Origin: an uncultured Eubacteriales bacterium
GTDB taxonomy: Bacteria > Bacillota > Clostridia > Oscillospirales > CAG-382
DNA length: 16,423 bases
Direction: 5' to 3'
Assembly (NCBI GenBank): GCA_900546385.1
Contig: URCT01000057.1
Coordinates: 1 to 16,423, forward strand
In this document: piece after piece, positions 1 through 7,870 of the stretch
Layout of the letters: each line of letters begins with the position of its first letter
Position numbering within the stretch: the first letter of the stretch is position 1
Notes under the pieces: model-generated
Databases searched by the model: none
What the model was told of the DNA's origin: nothing
The model's input: the letters and a program-made list of their open reading frames with translations, nothing else
Position numbers and translations under genes: made by a program

Positions 1-161
1 TATTCGTCAAGCCGCTCCGGCGCGGTATCCAAATCGTATTCAAAAATCTCGTCTATGGATAAATCCGGACGCGTTTTGTCTTTTTGGTCGCGAATGTTTT
101 TGAGTGCGGCACACAGATTTTTTCCCACAAAGCCTTTTGCGCCGGTAACAAGTATCTTCAT
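1..161 (-). CDS. capF: CapF-type UDP-sugar C4-reductase, N-terminal fragment (cut by left edge)
   Basis: Only the first 53 codons lie in the window. They begin with MKILVTGAKGFVGKNL, the Rossmann glycine-rich nucleotide-binding motif (GxxGxxG form, residues 7-13) of the extended short-chain dehydrogenase family in the form typical of CapF/WbjC/FnlB. The segment around residues 25-53, with its RPDLSIDEIFEYD stretch, also fits Firmicute CapF homologues as I remember them. Known role of the family: NADPH reduction of the 4-keto sugar made by CapE, giving UDP-2-acetamido-2,6-dideoxy-L-talose on the way to UDP-L-FucNAc. Full-length members are about 370 residues with a C-terminal cupin domain, which would be outside the window. 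The ATG overlaps the capE stop as ATGA, so the two are translationally coupled. Family assignment from 53 residues is good but not certain. Confidence 0.8.
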   Translation of the reverse strand, partial: MKILVTGAKGFVGKNLCAALKNIRDQKDKTRPDLSIDEIFEYDLDTAPERLDE

Positions 162-1201
162 GCTTTAACACCTTTCGCGAGTTCCTCTTGAATGTACTGC
201 AAGCTTGCGATTTTGGCTTTGGTCTCTTCGACGGACAACAGCTTTGTGTTATTGGAATTGAATTCCGTTAACGTGTTGCGTTCAGTGTCGCCTTTGCTAA
301 AATACTTATCGTAGTTCAGTCCGCGCTTGTCGCACGGAACGCGATAGAAGTTGCCCATATCGATGGCGTGCGCGCACTCCTCGTTGGTCAACAGCGTTTC
401 ATACATCTTTTCGCCGTGACGGATACCGATGACTTTGATATCTTCTTTGTTGCCGCCAAACAATTCGCATACGGCCTCTGCCTGGGTTTGAATGGTGCAG
501 GCCGGTGCTTTCTGAACGAGGATATCGCCGGGATCTCCGTGTTCAAAAGCAAACAGAACCAAATCGACCGCTTCGTCCAAAGACATAATAAACCGCGTCA
601 TGGTCGGTTCGGTCAAGGTGATCGGGTTGCCGCCGCGTATCTGATCTATCCAAAGCGGAATTACCGAACCGCGCGAGCACATGACGTTTCCGTAACGCGT
701 ACAGCAGATTTTGGTGGTTTTTGTGGTACGCGCCTTGGCGACAATCACCTTTTCCATCATGGCTTTGGAGGTTCCCATGGCATTGACGGGATAAGCCGCC
801 TTGTCCGTCGAAAGGCAGACGACATTCTTAACGCCGGCTTCGATGGCGGCAACCAACACATTTTCCGTGCCGAGCACGTTGGTTTTCACGGCTTCGATCG
901 GGAAAAACTCGCAGGACGGTACCTGCTTGAGAGCCGCCGCATGGAATATGTAATCGACACCATGCATCGCGTTTTTCACGGACGCAAGATCGCGCACATC
1001 GCCGATGTAAAAGCTGATTTTTTCGGCTGCTTCCGGCATTTTCGCCTGAAATTCGTGACGCATATCGTCCTGCTTCTTTTCGTCACGCGAAAAAATGCGG
1101 ATTTCACCGATGTCTGTTTGAAGAAAACGGTTTAAGACGGCATTGCCGAATGAACCCGTGCCGCCGGTGATTAAAAGTGTTTTACCTGTGAATAATCCCA
1201 T
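158..1201 (-). CDS. capE: CapE-type UDP-GlcNAc 4,6-dehydratase / 5-epimerase
   Basis: This 347-residue cytosolic extended SDR enzyme converts UDP-GlcNAc to UDP-2-acetamido-2,6-dideoxy-L-arabino-4-hexulose, the first step to L-FucNAc precursors. The sequence shows the NAD(P)-binding loop GGTGSFG at residues 13-19, the FSRDEKKQDDMR stretch (37-48), FYIGDVRD (64-71), HAAALKQVPSCEFFP (87-101) and the active-site segment STDKAAYPVNAMGTSK (131-146). The usual catalytic Tyr of YxxxK is Met142, giving MxxxK, which is characteristic of the CapE/FnlA 5-inverting branch rather than of PseB/FlaA1. The length matches S. aureus CapE. The ATG at 1201 is preceded by GAGG seven bases away and lies two bases after the stop of the Fe-S protein gene. 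It overlaps capF by four bases. I am confident of the family; the final sugar depends on a CapG-type epimerase not seen here. Confidence 0.93.
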   Translation of the reverse strand: MGLFTGKTLLITGGTGSFGNAVLNRFLQTDIGEIRIFSRDEKKQDDMRHEFQAKMPEAAEKISFYIGDVRDLASVKNAMHGVDYIFHAAALKQVPSCEFFPIEAVKTNVLGTENVLVAAIEAGVKNVVCLSTDKAAYPVNAMGTSKAMMEKVIVAKARTTKTTKICCTRYGNVMCSRGSVIPLWIDQIRGGNPITLTEPTMTRFIMSLDEAVDLVLFAFEHGDPGDILVQKAPACTIQTQAEAVCELFGGNKEDIKVIGIRHGEKMYETLLTNEECAHAIDMGNFYRVPCDKRGLNYDKYFSKGDTERNTLTEFNSNNTKLLSVEETKAKIASLQYIQEELAKGVKA

Positions 1202-1203
1202 AT

Positions 1204-2349
1204 TTATCCTCTTTTCTTTCTGAAACGGTCAAGTGTTTCGATGAGCAAGCCTTTGAATTTTAATGGCAAACCTAAGTATTGTCGTTTGGCTTTTTCCAAC
1301 GATTCACACGCTTCCGTTAAAAAACGATCTCTGTCATTTGGATTTTGCTCCGTGTGTTTATTTGTATGGTTTCTTTCGCCTTCCATTCGTTTGGTGTACA
1401 GCAAAGAACCCGTTTTTCCCAAAAGAATCTCCCCTTTTTTCGTGTTTATATGAATCAAGGAACCGCCATATTGCTTTACGTCATGCGGAAAATCTGCAGC
1501 GTCACACAATGACAGCGGTATATCCGACAGCGTTATATCGCTGCCGCTCGCTCCGGGTTTTATAAACTTGCATTCATAGCACGAAGGGCGTACAAGCAAG
1601 CCCGAATAATACATCGATCCCCATTTTTTCCACGGCGATTTGATATGATAGTCCCGACCGTCGCTGTCGATAAACCATTCATACGGCTCAAGATAATGGT
1701 ATTTTTTCGGACGAAAAACGTAATTTACGATTTTGCAGTGATACGTGCGCTCCAAATACGCGATATGTTTCTCAAAAACAACCGGACTGCCCACGCCGTT
1801 GCAAATAAAATCACAGCAATAGAGAGCATCGTGTTTTTCAAACGCTTTTCGTATGCCGGCACATTGACAAGGTGTGCCGATAAACAAAACGTCCTTATGC
1901 TGTTTCAAGTCCGAGGCAAGCGCGGCATACACCTCCCGAAGATCGCTCTGCACATATTTGGAGCCTTTGATTCTTTCGCAGTTTTTCTCGTCCGTACATC
2001 GAATATGCCTAAGTCTCATAGAAGAATCAAAAGCCGCACCGTAAACAACGCCGCCTTTTTGGACAAACGCTTTGGCCAAGGCACTTGCCACGCCGCCGCT
2101 GGTTGCCGCTTTCAGCGAATCAAGCTCTGTATTTTGTGCCAACAAGAGCTGCTCTTCGTTTGACGATAAAGCCGCATGGTTCTGTGGGCAAGCCGCAACG
2201 CATTGATTGCATTTCACGCATAACGACTCGTCCACTTCAGGATACCAAAAAGCAGCCTTCGGCGGAAGCACCTGTTTGATGGCGCCGACCGGGCAGACAT
2301 GGATACACAACGAGCAGCCTGTACATTGATTCGGCTTTGTAACGTTCAT
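1204..2349 (-). CDS. Fe-S / coenzyme F420 hydrogenase-dehydrogenase beta subunit-like protein of polysaccharide loci
   Basis: A 381-residue protein with two 4Fe-4S ferredoxin motifs near the N terminus: Cys 9, 12, 15, 19 and Cys 44, 47, 50, 54, both followed by Pro. A FrhB/FdhB-like region follows, with ATSGGVASALAKAF (82-95), GTPCQCAGIRKAF (158-170), the CDFICNGVGSP segment (179-189) and PSCYECKF (255-262). Relatives are F420-reducing hydrogenase or dehydrogenase beta subunits that bind flavin. Homologues recur in Firmicute and Bacteroidetes capsule loci, often near pyruvyl transferases, as here, but their reaction is unknown to me. I chose ATG 2349, preceded by AAGGAGG four bases away. A TTG five codons upstream (2364) would sit on top of that site. 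The gap to the upstream glycosyltransferase gene is 22 bp and to capE 2 bp. Family is firm; a redox role in sugar biosynthesis is inference. Confidence 0.88.
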   Translation of the reverse strand: MNVTKPNQCTGCSLCIHVCPVGAIKQVLPPKAAFWYPEVDESLCVKCNQCVAACPQNHAALSSNEEQLLLAQNTELDSLKAATSGGVASALAKAFVQKGGVVYGAAFDSSMRLRHIRCTDEKNCERIKGSKYVQSDLREVYAALASDLKQHKDVLFIGTPCQCAGIRKAFEKHDALYCCDFICNGVGSPVVFEKHIAYLERTYHCKIVNYVFRPKKYHYLEPYEWFIDSDGRDYHIKSPWKKWGSMYYSGLLVRPSCYECKFIKPGASGSDITLSDIPLSLCDAADFPHDVKQYGGSLIHINTKKGEILLGKTGSLLYTKRMEGERNHTNKHTEQNPNDRDRFLTEACESLEKAKRQYLGLPLKFKGLLIETLDRFRKKRG

Positions 2350-2371
2350 GTTTCCTCCTTGCAAACGGGAT

Positions 2372-3553
2372 CTATTTTAATTTATCCAACAGCGCCGCAA
2401 GCTTCCGCGCCTGAACCGTCTTGTTCTTCTGATTCAGCACAAATTTCCTTGCACGTGCGCCAAACATCTCCCGTTCTTTGTCCGTGAGCGCAAGCGCACG
2501 GGCAAGCCCGGCACATATTTCTTCCACGCTGTTATTTTGGATGACAAAAAGATAGTCCTTATATTCGGGCGGAATTCCGGCAAGATCGGTCGTTAAAAAC
2601 GGCGTTCCGGAGGCCATATATTCAAAGGTCTTTGACGGAAAGCTGTATTTGGTATAATCCGCGTTCGGGTCGCGGACATTTACAAGCAGCGTCGCCTGTT
2701 TTTCATATTCAAACAGCGTTTGCGGATCCACAAAGCCCAAGTGCCTGATGCGGCCGTTTTCCTTGGCTTTTTCCCGAATATACCCATCCAGCGCACCGGA
2801 ACCACAAAACCACAATTCCATTGTTTTATCGGAAAGCCGTTCAAAAGCGTCAATCAGCTCTTCAATGCCGATGTTGTGATGCAAAGACCCGGCGTGCAGG
2901 ATAAACGGTTTTTTTTCGGCAGAGTCCAAGGGATATTTATCCCGGTAAACGCCCTCGATGACGGTATACGGCTTATGGAATTTCGCAAAATAGTCGTTCA
3001 TTTGCTCCGTAAACAAAACATAGCCATCCACACGTTTTAACAAGTGCCGCGCGACGACATTCTCGATTTTCTTTAGGAACGACTTGAGCGGTTTCTTTTT
3101 GGCATCCAAATCCATATGAATGCTTAGATCCGGGCAGATCAAAACCGTCTTAATCTGCGGATTGATCTTTTTGATCTTATTTAAGCAAAACAAATACGGC
3201 AGGTGCATTTCGTAAGCGCACGCATAGGAAATGCCGTCAAGAACGTTTCCGTGTTTGATTTCTTTGAAAAGCTCCCGGATTTTGGTCGGAATGCGCAACA
3301 AGCGGTTTCCGTTTCCGGCCACGCGAACGTCGCGGCTTTTGGCATTGTGGCTCCATTCCAAACGCGTTCCGGAGGACATATCGCAGTCGGAAAGAATGCG
3401 GACATTGTGATGTTGCGCCTCCAAGCCCTCAATGATCGCCTGTTGAAAAGCAGAGCCGGAAACAATGCCCGGATAGGTCGCTTCGGGAAAGTACGTGTTG
3501 TCCTCTCTTAACCAAGCGATTCCGCCGATCCATAAAATGTTTTTTTGCTCCAT
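2372..3553 (-). CDS. GT4-like glycosyltransferase
   Basis: A 393-residue, probably cytosolic or membrane-associated GT-B glycosyltransferase that adds one sugar of the repeat unit to the lipid-linked intermediate. The C-terminal donor-binding half is recognisable: FILHAGSL (217-224), LWFCGSGALDGYI (247-259), IRHLGFVD (269-276) and PSKTFEYMASGTPFLTTD (306-323), the conserved acidic-residue region of GT4 enzymes common in exopolysaccharide loci. There is no signal peptide. The frame stays open 41 codons further to a start at 3676, but that would overlap the acetyltransferase gene by about 100 bases. ATG 3553 has GGAGA seven bases upstream and lies 22 bp after the acetyltransferase stop, so I place the start there. 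Donor and acceptor sugars cannot be read from the sequence. Confidence 0.88.
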   Translation of the reverse strand: MEQKNILWIGGIAWLREDNTYFPEATYPGIVSGSAFQQAIIEGLEAQHHNVRILSDCDMSSGTRLEWSHNAKSRDVRVAGNGNRLLRIPTKIRELFKEIKHGNVLDGISYACAYEMHLPYLFCLNKIKKINPQIKTVLICPDLSIHMDLDAKKKPLKSFLKKIENVVARHLLKRVDGYVLFTEQMNDYFAKFHKPYTVIEGVYRDKYPLDSAEKKPFILHAGSLHHNIGIEELIDAFERLSDKTMELWFCGSGALDGYIREKAKENGRIRHLGFVDPQTLFEYEKQATLLVNVRDPNADYTKYSFPSKTFEYMASGTPFLTTDLAGIPPEYKDYLFVIQNNSVEEICAGLARALALTDKEREMFGARARKFVLNQKNKTVQARKLAALLDKLK

Positions 3554-3575
3554 GTACCTCTCTCCGCTGTACGTT

Positions 3576-4067
3576 TTAGTCATCGAACCTGTTTTTGATC
3601 TTTTTTGCCGGCACGCCGCCCCAAATCTCATATGCGCCGACATTTTTCGTAACAACCGCTCCGGCAGCAATAACACTGCCCTTCCCGATGGTTACGCCTT
3701 TTAATATCGTGACATTGGCACCGCACCACACGTCTTCTTCAATAACCACCGGCTGATCGTTTTCCGGCAGCTTTTCTTCCGCGGTCACTTCATCCATATA
3801 CTTGTCGCGGATATCAATCCGATGATCTCCGGTGATAATCGTAAGTCCCGGACCGGACATAAAGTGTCCCTTGATTTCAAGCGGTGCGCCTGCTGCCATC
3901 AACGTAGCATTCGGGCCGATATAGACACTTTCTCCAAAGCGGATATTTTCAGCTCCGACCACCGTGAAATGCTCGTCTAAATAAGCTCCGCCCGGTTCTT
4001 TTAGTTTTTTGCGAAGATCGTTTAACAAGATTTTATGTACGGTTCTTTTTATCAAACACACAAACAT
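3576..4067 (-). CDS. Hexapeptide-repeat (left-handed beta-helix) O-acetyltransferase
   Basis: A 163-residue protein with the imperfect hexapeptide repeats of acyl-CoA-dependent xenobiotic/sugar acetyltransferases (WcaF/maltose acetyltransferase-like). Repeats span about residues 37-68 and 107-142, with IEEDVWCGANVTILKGVTIG at 109-128. A catalytic-type His lies in ITGDHRID (His82), and the C terminus has the usual IWGGVPAKKIKNRF (148-161). It probably transfers acetyl from acetyl-CoA to a hydroxyl of the polysaccharide unit or its lipid-linked precursor in the cytoplasm. It is at the short end for the family, lacking the N-terminal extension of maltose acetyltransferases, but the helix looks complete. 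ATG 4067 lies 10 bp after the Wzx stop with an AAGGGTGAG ribosome binding site. The acceptor is unknown. Confidence 0.9.
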   Translation of the reverse strand: MFVCLIKRTVHKILLNDLRKKLKEPGGAYLDEHFTVVGAENIRFGESVYIGPNATLMAAGAPLEIKGHFMSGPGLTIITGDHRIDIRDKYMDEVTAEEKLPENDQPVVIEEDVWCGANVTILKGVTIGKGSVIAAGAVVTKNVGAYEIWGGVPAKKIKNRFDD

Positions 4068-4077
4068 GTACTCACCC

Positions 4078-5595
4078 TTATAATTCCGCTTGCTTTATTT
4101 GATTGATTTCGGAAAACAATCGCTTATATTTTTTGATATTCAACAAGGCTATTGTCAGGCAATAGAACGCACAAATGACAACAAAGACCGCAAGCCAAGA
4201 AATACCAGCCGATTCCATCCTCCTCTTAATCAACCAAAAGACACCTCCGACCAAAAACAGCTCACACAAATACATAACCATTGATTTGACAGAAATAAAC
4301 GTTTTTATCGGTCTGTCCAGTATCGCAGACGTCTTTTTGCACAAGATGAAAATATATATAATCGAAATCACAAGTGTTGCCGCAGCAGGGCCAACCATTG
4401 CTGCTCCGAGCAGATTAAACAAGTAATACATGCCCAAACTGAAAAAGACGTTTGCTATCAATAACATAAGAGAGGTACGCATTAAGAATTTTGAGTTTCC
4501 GTTTGCGGCAATAACCAAATGAAAGCTTGCGAATTGTACCATACCGTCGCAAATATAGAGGATGAATATCGGTGTCCCGGAAACATATTCGCTCGAGTAG
4601 AAAAAGCGGATGGCTTCCGGCGCACACAAAAGGAGTGCACCGCTGAACATCCATACGGATAAGTAGCCGATCATGAAGTATTTGCGCAATATATCAGCCG
4701 TCATCGTATAGTTGTTTCCGGTAACGCTTTTCATAATATACGGAATCAAGACCGTTGCAAAGGCTGTCACCAAAATATTCAACGGAAGCGTTTTGGCACA
4801 GTTTGCATATATGGCCAAATCTTCCGTTGTCCCCAAACGACCAATCACCAGCTTATCGATTTCACGCATCAGCGTTGTTGTCACAAAGTAGATGCCCATC
4901 GGAACACAATACCGGACAACCGGCATCATTTTCTCTCCGGAGAAGGATAAAAGCTTCACATTGAATCTTATTTTTCCGAATATATACTTGAAAACGATCA
5001 ACTGTCCGGCATCCAAAAGGACCAAGCAAAGAAAAACAACCGACAAGCTGTCAAACAGCTTCACCGATGCATATAACAGCACGACTTTTAATACAGATAT
5101 AACCAAATTTCGGACTGCAATCAGTTTTGATTTTCCGCTTGAAACAAACAGAACCTGATACAAATGTGTGGCGTTGCTGATCCAAGGCTTCAGACACACG
5201 ATGAGAATCAAGGGTTTTACCAAGGGGTTTTTATAATAGTCGGAAATCGCGCCAGAAAACAGCATCAGAGCAATTCCAACGGCTACACCTACCAACAGCT
5301 GAATAAAAAATATCGTATTGACATATTCCGCTCTATCTTTATCTTCTGTCTCGCCTTTTTTGTTGTAGTAATAATTGACAGAATCTCCCAAACCAAACAG
5401 CGTAAACGAAGCCGCAATGGTGATAATCGTATTGACGGTTGAATAAGTGCCGTATTCCGTCAGCGACAGCTCTACGGAAAGAAGTTTTGTCGTAATAATA
5501 TTGGTAGCATATGTGATAATTTGTATAAATGCCAGCAAAATCGAATCAAAGGCAGGGCCATTCATATGTTTTGGATCGATACGCGCTATCTTCAT
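4078..5595 (-). CDS. wzx: Wzx-type polysaccharide flippase (MATE/MVF-like)
   Basis: A 505-residue integral membrane protein with about 12-14 hydrophobic segments spread over its length, as expected for a Wzx/RfbX flippase that moves the undecaprenyl-diphosphate-linked repeat unit across the membrane. Segments typical of the family include the N-terminal TKLLSVELSLTEYGTYSTVN stretch (36-55) and the central MGIYFVTTTLMREIDKLVIG region (about 234-253). The frame also opens at a TTG (5604), overlapping the preceding stop. I prefer ATG 5595 because GGTGAT, the site type used by neighbouring genes, lies eight bases upstream. The gene is visibly AT-rich: two 60-base lines I counted are 35% and 37% GC, against 62% and 65% in wecB. 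This is common for serotype-specific Wzx genes. Substrate is unknown. Confidence 0.9.
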   Translation of the reverse strand: MKIARIDPKHMNGPAFDSILLAFIQIITYATNIITTKLLSVELSLTEYGTYSTVNTIITIAASFTLFGLGDSVNYYYNKKGETEDKDRAEYVNTIFFIQLLVGVAVGIALMLFSGAISDYYKNPLVKPLILIVCLKPWISNATHLYQVLFVSSGKSKLIAVRNLVISVLKVVLLYASVKLFDSLSVVFLCLVLLDAGQLIVFKYIFGKIRFNVKLLSFSGEKMMPVVRYCVPMGIYFVTTTLMREIDKLVIGRLGTTEDLAIYANCAKTLPLNILVTAFATVLIPYIMKSVTGNNYTMTADILRKYFMIGYLSVWMFSGALLLCAPEAIRFFYSSEYVSGTPIFILYICDGMVQFASFHLVIAANGNSKFLMRTSLMLLIANVFFSLGMYYLFNLLGAAMVGPAAATLVISIIYIFILCKKTSAILDRPIKTFISVKSMVMYLCELFLVGGVFWLIKRRMESAGISWLAVFVVICAFYCLTIALLNIKKYKRLFSEINQIKQAEL

Positions 5596-5600
5596 GTCTT

Positions 5601-6665
5601 TCAATCACCGTTATGGATTGCTTTTCTTAAAAATGCAAACGATTTTTCTCGTTTCTCGTTCATGATTTTTTGTACGGAATCATAGTCAATACGGCTCTCC
5701 GGCAATGCTGCGGCAATCACTCGGCCATCGAGTTCAAAGGTATGCAGCAGTGTTTTTAATCTCGAATTGGTAGACGATGCCATAGAGACCATCAAATTTT
5801 TATGGAAAATAATCGAAAAAGCCGCTCCATGAAACGAATCGGTAACGACATACTCCGCATGATCCATGACATACAGCCACTCGGCCGGGCCAATCGACCC
5901 GGTAAACAAACCTTTTTTGAGCTTTGAAACGGCAGTTCCGCCGACCGTTACAACCGGCAATCCCGTTTTTTTGGCTAACTCACCGATTTTGGCTTCTACA
6001 TTCGGATCGTAATTGAATATAAATTTCGCAATATATTTTGAAGGCAAGCCGTTAACGCTTTTTTCGCACGAACGCCACTCTTCTTGCGGAAGCAGCATTG
6101 TAGGATCAAGAACGACCGCACAGTCTGTATGCAACAGATTCGATACGATTTGTGCGCCGCGTTCTTCTCTCACAGAAATACACTTAAATTTTTCCAACTC
6201 GCATTTTACAGCCTTTGCATAAGCTTCATCCAAAGTATCAACGCCAAAGCTTGCGGCATATGATATTTTTTTTGCGTCGTCCTTGCAGAACGAAAAGAAG
6301 TAATTCAAATCTTTTCCCGTGATATTCGGGTTCCAAACCTGATCGCTTCCGCAAATCAAATAATCATATCTGTCGGAAAGCTGTTTCAGATCATCCGTAT
6401 CGGAAAGCAGCTGTTTCGGGAACATACAAAGCTGTTTTTCAAAACGCCGAAAGCTGTTTCTGCCCGGGATATCAAGAAAGAAAATCACAAAATTCTTAAG
6501 TGGGTTTTCTTTCCGAATATGCTTTTTCTCGGACATGAACCTGTTTCGATAATGGATGATTTCCGCTTCATTTCCAAGCAACTGTATCGCCCGATAAAGT
6601 CCGCGCATTTGCAAAGCCGCACCGAAGCTCGGTGAGTTTGGGAATGTTAAAATACCGATTTTCAT
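5601..6665 (-). CDS. Polysaccharide pyruvyl transferase family protein
   Basis: A 354-residue cytosolic protein of the CsaB/pyruvyl transferase superfamily, which transfers the enolpyruvyl moiety of phosphoenolpyruvate to a sugar as a ketal. Conserved features seen: an N-terminal NSPSFGAALQ loop (10-19), ICGSDQVWNPN (104-114), SYAASFG (135-141), ISVREERG (163-170), VLDPTML (185-191), the GPAEWL turn (259-264) and VTDSFHGAAFS (274-284), whose Ser-Phe-His-Gly is the family hallmark. It overlaps the upstream wzy-type gene by four bases (ATGA). The best AAGGAG lies 13 bases upstream of the ATG, rather far, so initiation probably depends on coupling. Pyruvylation would add negative charge to the polymer. 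The acceptor sugar cannot be deduced. In some capsule loci this family occurs with FrhB-like Fe-S proteins; here one lies three genes downstream. Confidence 0.9.
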   Translation of the reverse strand: MKIGILTFPNSPSFGAALQMRGLYRAIQLLGNEAEIIHYRNRFMSEKKHIRKENPLKNFVIFFLDIPGRNSFRRFEKQLCMFPKQLLSDTDDLKQLSDRYDYLICGSDQVWNPNITGKDLNYFFSFCKDDAKKISYAASFGVDTLDEAYAKAVKCELEKFKCISVREERGAQIVSNLLHTDCAVVLDPTMLLPQEEWRSCEKSVNGLPSKYIAKFIFNYDPNVEAKIGELAKKTGLPVVTVGGTAVSKLKKGLFTGSIGPAEWLYVMDHAEYVVTDSFHGAAFSIIFHKNLMVSMASSTNSRLKTLLHTFELDGRVIAAALPESRIDYDSVQKIMNEKREKSFAFLRKAIHNGD

Positions 6666-7870
6666 GCTTGCAAATCCGCTCCTTCGGCAATGTCACTTTG
6701 AGAAGCACAGCAAATACTTAATAAAATCAACGCCGCCCAAAAGAATTTCGTTGTCACGACATCCAAGAAAAATGCCATGAGCAAAATACCGGCGAAAGCG
6801 ACTGCCGCACCCTTATCCTTTTTGAATGTGTCCTTAAACATTTTGAAAATCGGAACATTCATAAGCAGAAAACCGATGATGCCGGTTTCCACAACCATAG
6901 CAAGATAGTGATTGTGAATGGCCGCATCGCCTCTGCCTAACGCGTTGCCGATAACCGTCTGCGACGCGCCGGAACCGTATCCGAAGAACACCTTGACGCT
7001 GCTTATCGATTCCAATGCCCGTTTCCAAATCAACAAACGCGTGCCGCTCTCTGCCTCTTGGCCGGTTAAGGCCTTTAAGGAAAAGCGATCCAAAAGTCCT
7101 TCGGGAACGTGCTGTGCGATAAGCGGCAAAACGACAAACAAAAAGAGAACGAGCGGAATGCCGATCGACAGACGCGTTTTCCACGAGGTGTTTAAGCTAA
7201 GCAAAACGATAAGCAAAAGTGCGATCAAGCCGGAGCGCGAACCGGTCAGAAACGCATAATAAGCAACCGCCGCGCAAAAAACGATCGACACGAGCTTATA
7301 CACTTTCTTTTGCCCGCCGTTGCATAAATCGTAAAAAACAAGGCCGAAAGCAACCAACATGAGTGCCGCCAAATAGTTTTGGTCAAGGCCTTCCGTTCCG
7401 GCATTCAAGGTCAAGCGGTGCTGATAATCGCTGTAGATAACGGCATTCGGAACAAAGGTCATGTATAAGAGCAAGGCTCCGACGCCAAACACCATGGATT
7501 TTTTCAGAAAATTCACTTCATATTTTGTAAAGGTCAGCGTGGAAAGCAACAGAAACATCAGCGCGTTGTTGAGATATATCGAATAATAGGACATCCAACG
7601 GGTTTGATCAATCGCCCAAAAATACGAAAAAAGCCCGTAACTCACCCAAAGAACGATGCCGATGATGCGATAATCGATCCGAAACTTATGCTGTATCAGA
7701 ATATCGGCCAAAGCAAGCCCCATCGCCAACAACCCGACCAAACGCAGCGGACTGACCGATACAAGATCCGCAAGCGGATATTCAAACGGCGTTAAAAACA
7801 AAAACAGTGCCAAGCCGTATGTAGACAGATGCTTAATGACCTTTCTGTCTGCATTCTCTATTGGATTCAC
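6662..7870 (-). CDS. wzy: Wzy-type polysaccharide polymerase / O-antigen ligase family protein
   Basis: A 402-residue multi-pass membrane protein with roughly ten or more hydrophobic segments. It carries two signatures of the O-antigen ligase/polymerase (Wzy_C, WaaL-like) fold: LTGSRSGLIALL (208-219) at the start of a membrane helix, and GYGSG (297-301) followed by AIHNHYLAMVVETGIIGF (317-334), the HNxYL...E.G..G pattern after the large extracytoplasmic loop. In a Gram-positive Wzx/Wzy locus it most probably polymerises lipid-linked repeat units outside the membrane; a ligase attaching polymer to a carrier is the alternative. The start is GTG 7870, directly abutting the TAA of the upstream glycosyltransferase gene, with AAGGAGG eight bases upstream inside that gene. 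The stop overlaps the pyruvyl transferase start. Confidence 0.87.
   Translation of the reverse strand: MNPIENADRKVIKHLSTYGLALFLFLTPFEYPLADLVSVSPLRLVGLLAMGLALADILIQHKFRIDYRIIGIVLWVSYGLFSYFWAIDQTRWMSYYSIYLNNALMFLLLSTLTFTKYEVNFLKKSMVFGVGALLLYMTFVPNAVIYSDYQHRLTLNAGTEGLDQNYLAALMLVAFGLVFYDLCNGGQKKVYKLVSIVFCAAVAYYAFLTGSRSGLIALLLIVLLSLNTSWKTRLSIGIPLVLFLFVVLPLIAQHVPEGLLDRFSLKALTGQEAESGTRLLIWKRALESISSVKVFFGYGSGASQTVIGNALGRGDAAIHNHYLAMVVETGIIGFLLMNVPIFKMFKDTFKKDKGAAVAFAGILLMAFFLDVVTTKFFWAALILLSICCASQSDIAEGADLQA

Noticed and set aside
368..1135. Long plus-strand open frame (255 codons) opposite capE, and similar plus-strand frames at 1645-2163, 12331-12780 and 13192-13797.
   Set aside because: Each lies antisense to a gene with clear family motifs, its translation is rich in Arg/His/Phe with no recognisable motif, and no ribosome binding site or promoter was seen. 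They are shadows of minus-strand codon bias.
3554..3676. A 41-codon N-terminal extension of the GT4 gene.
   Set aside because: It would overlap the acetyltransferase gene heavily, its translation is basic and motif-free, and a good ribosome binding site precedes the internal ATG at 3553.
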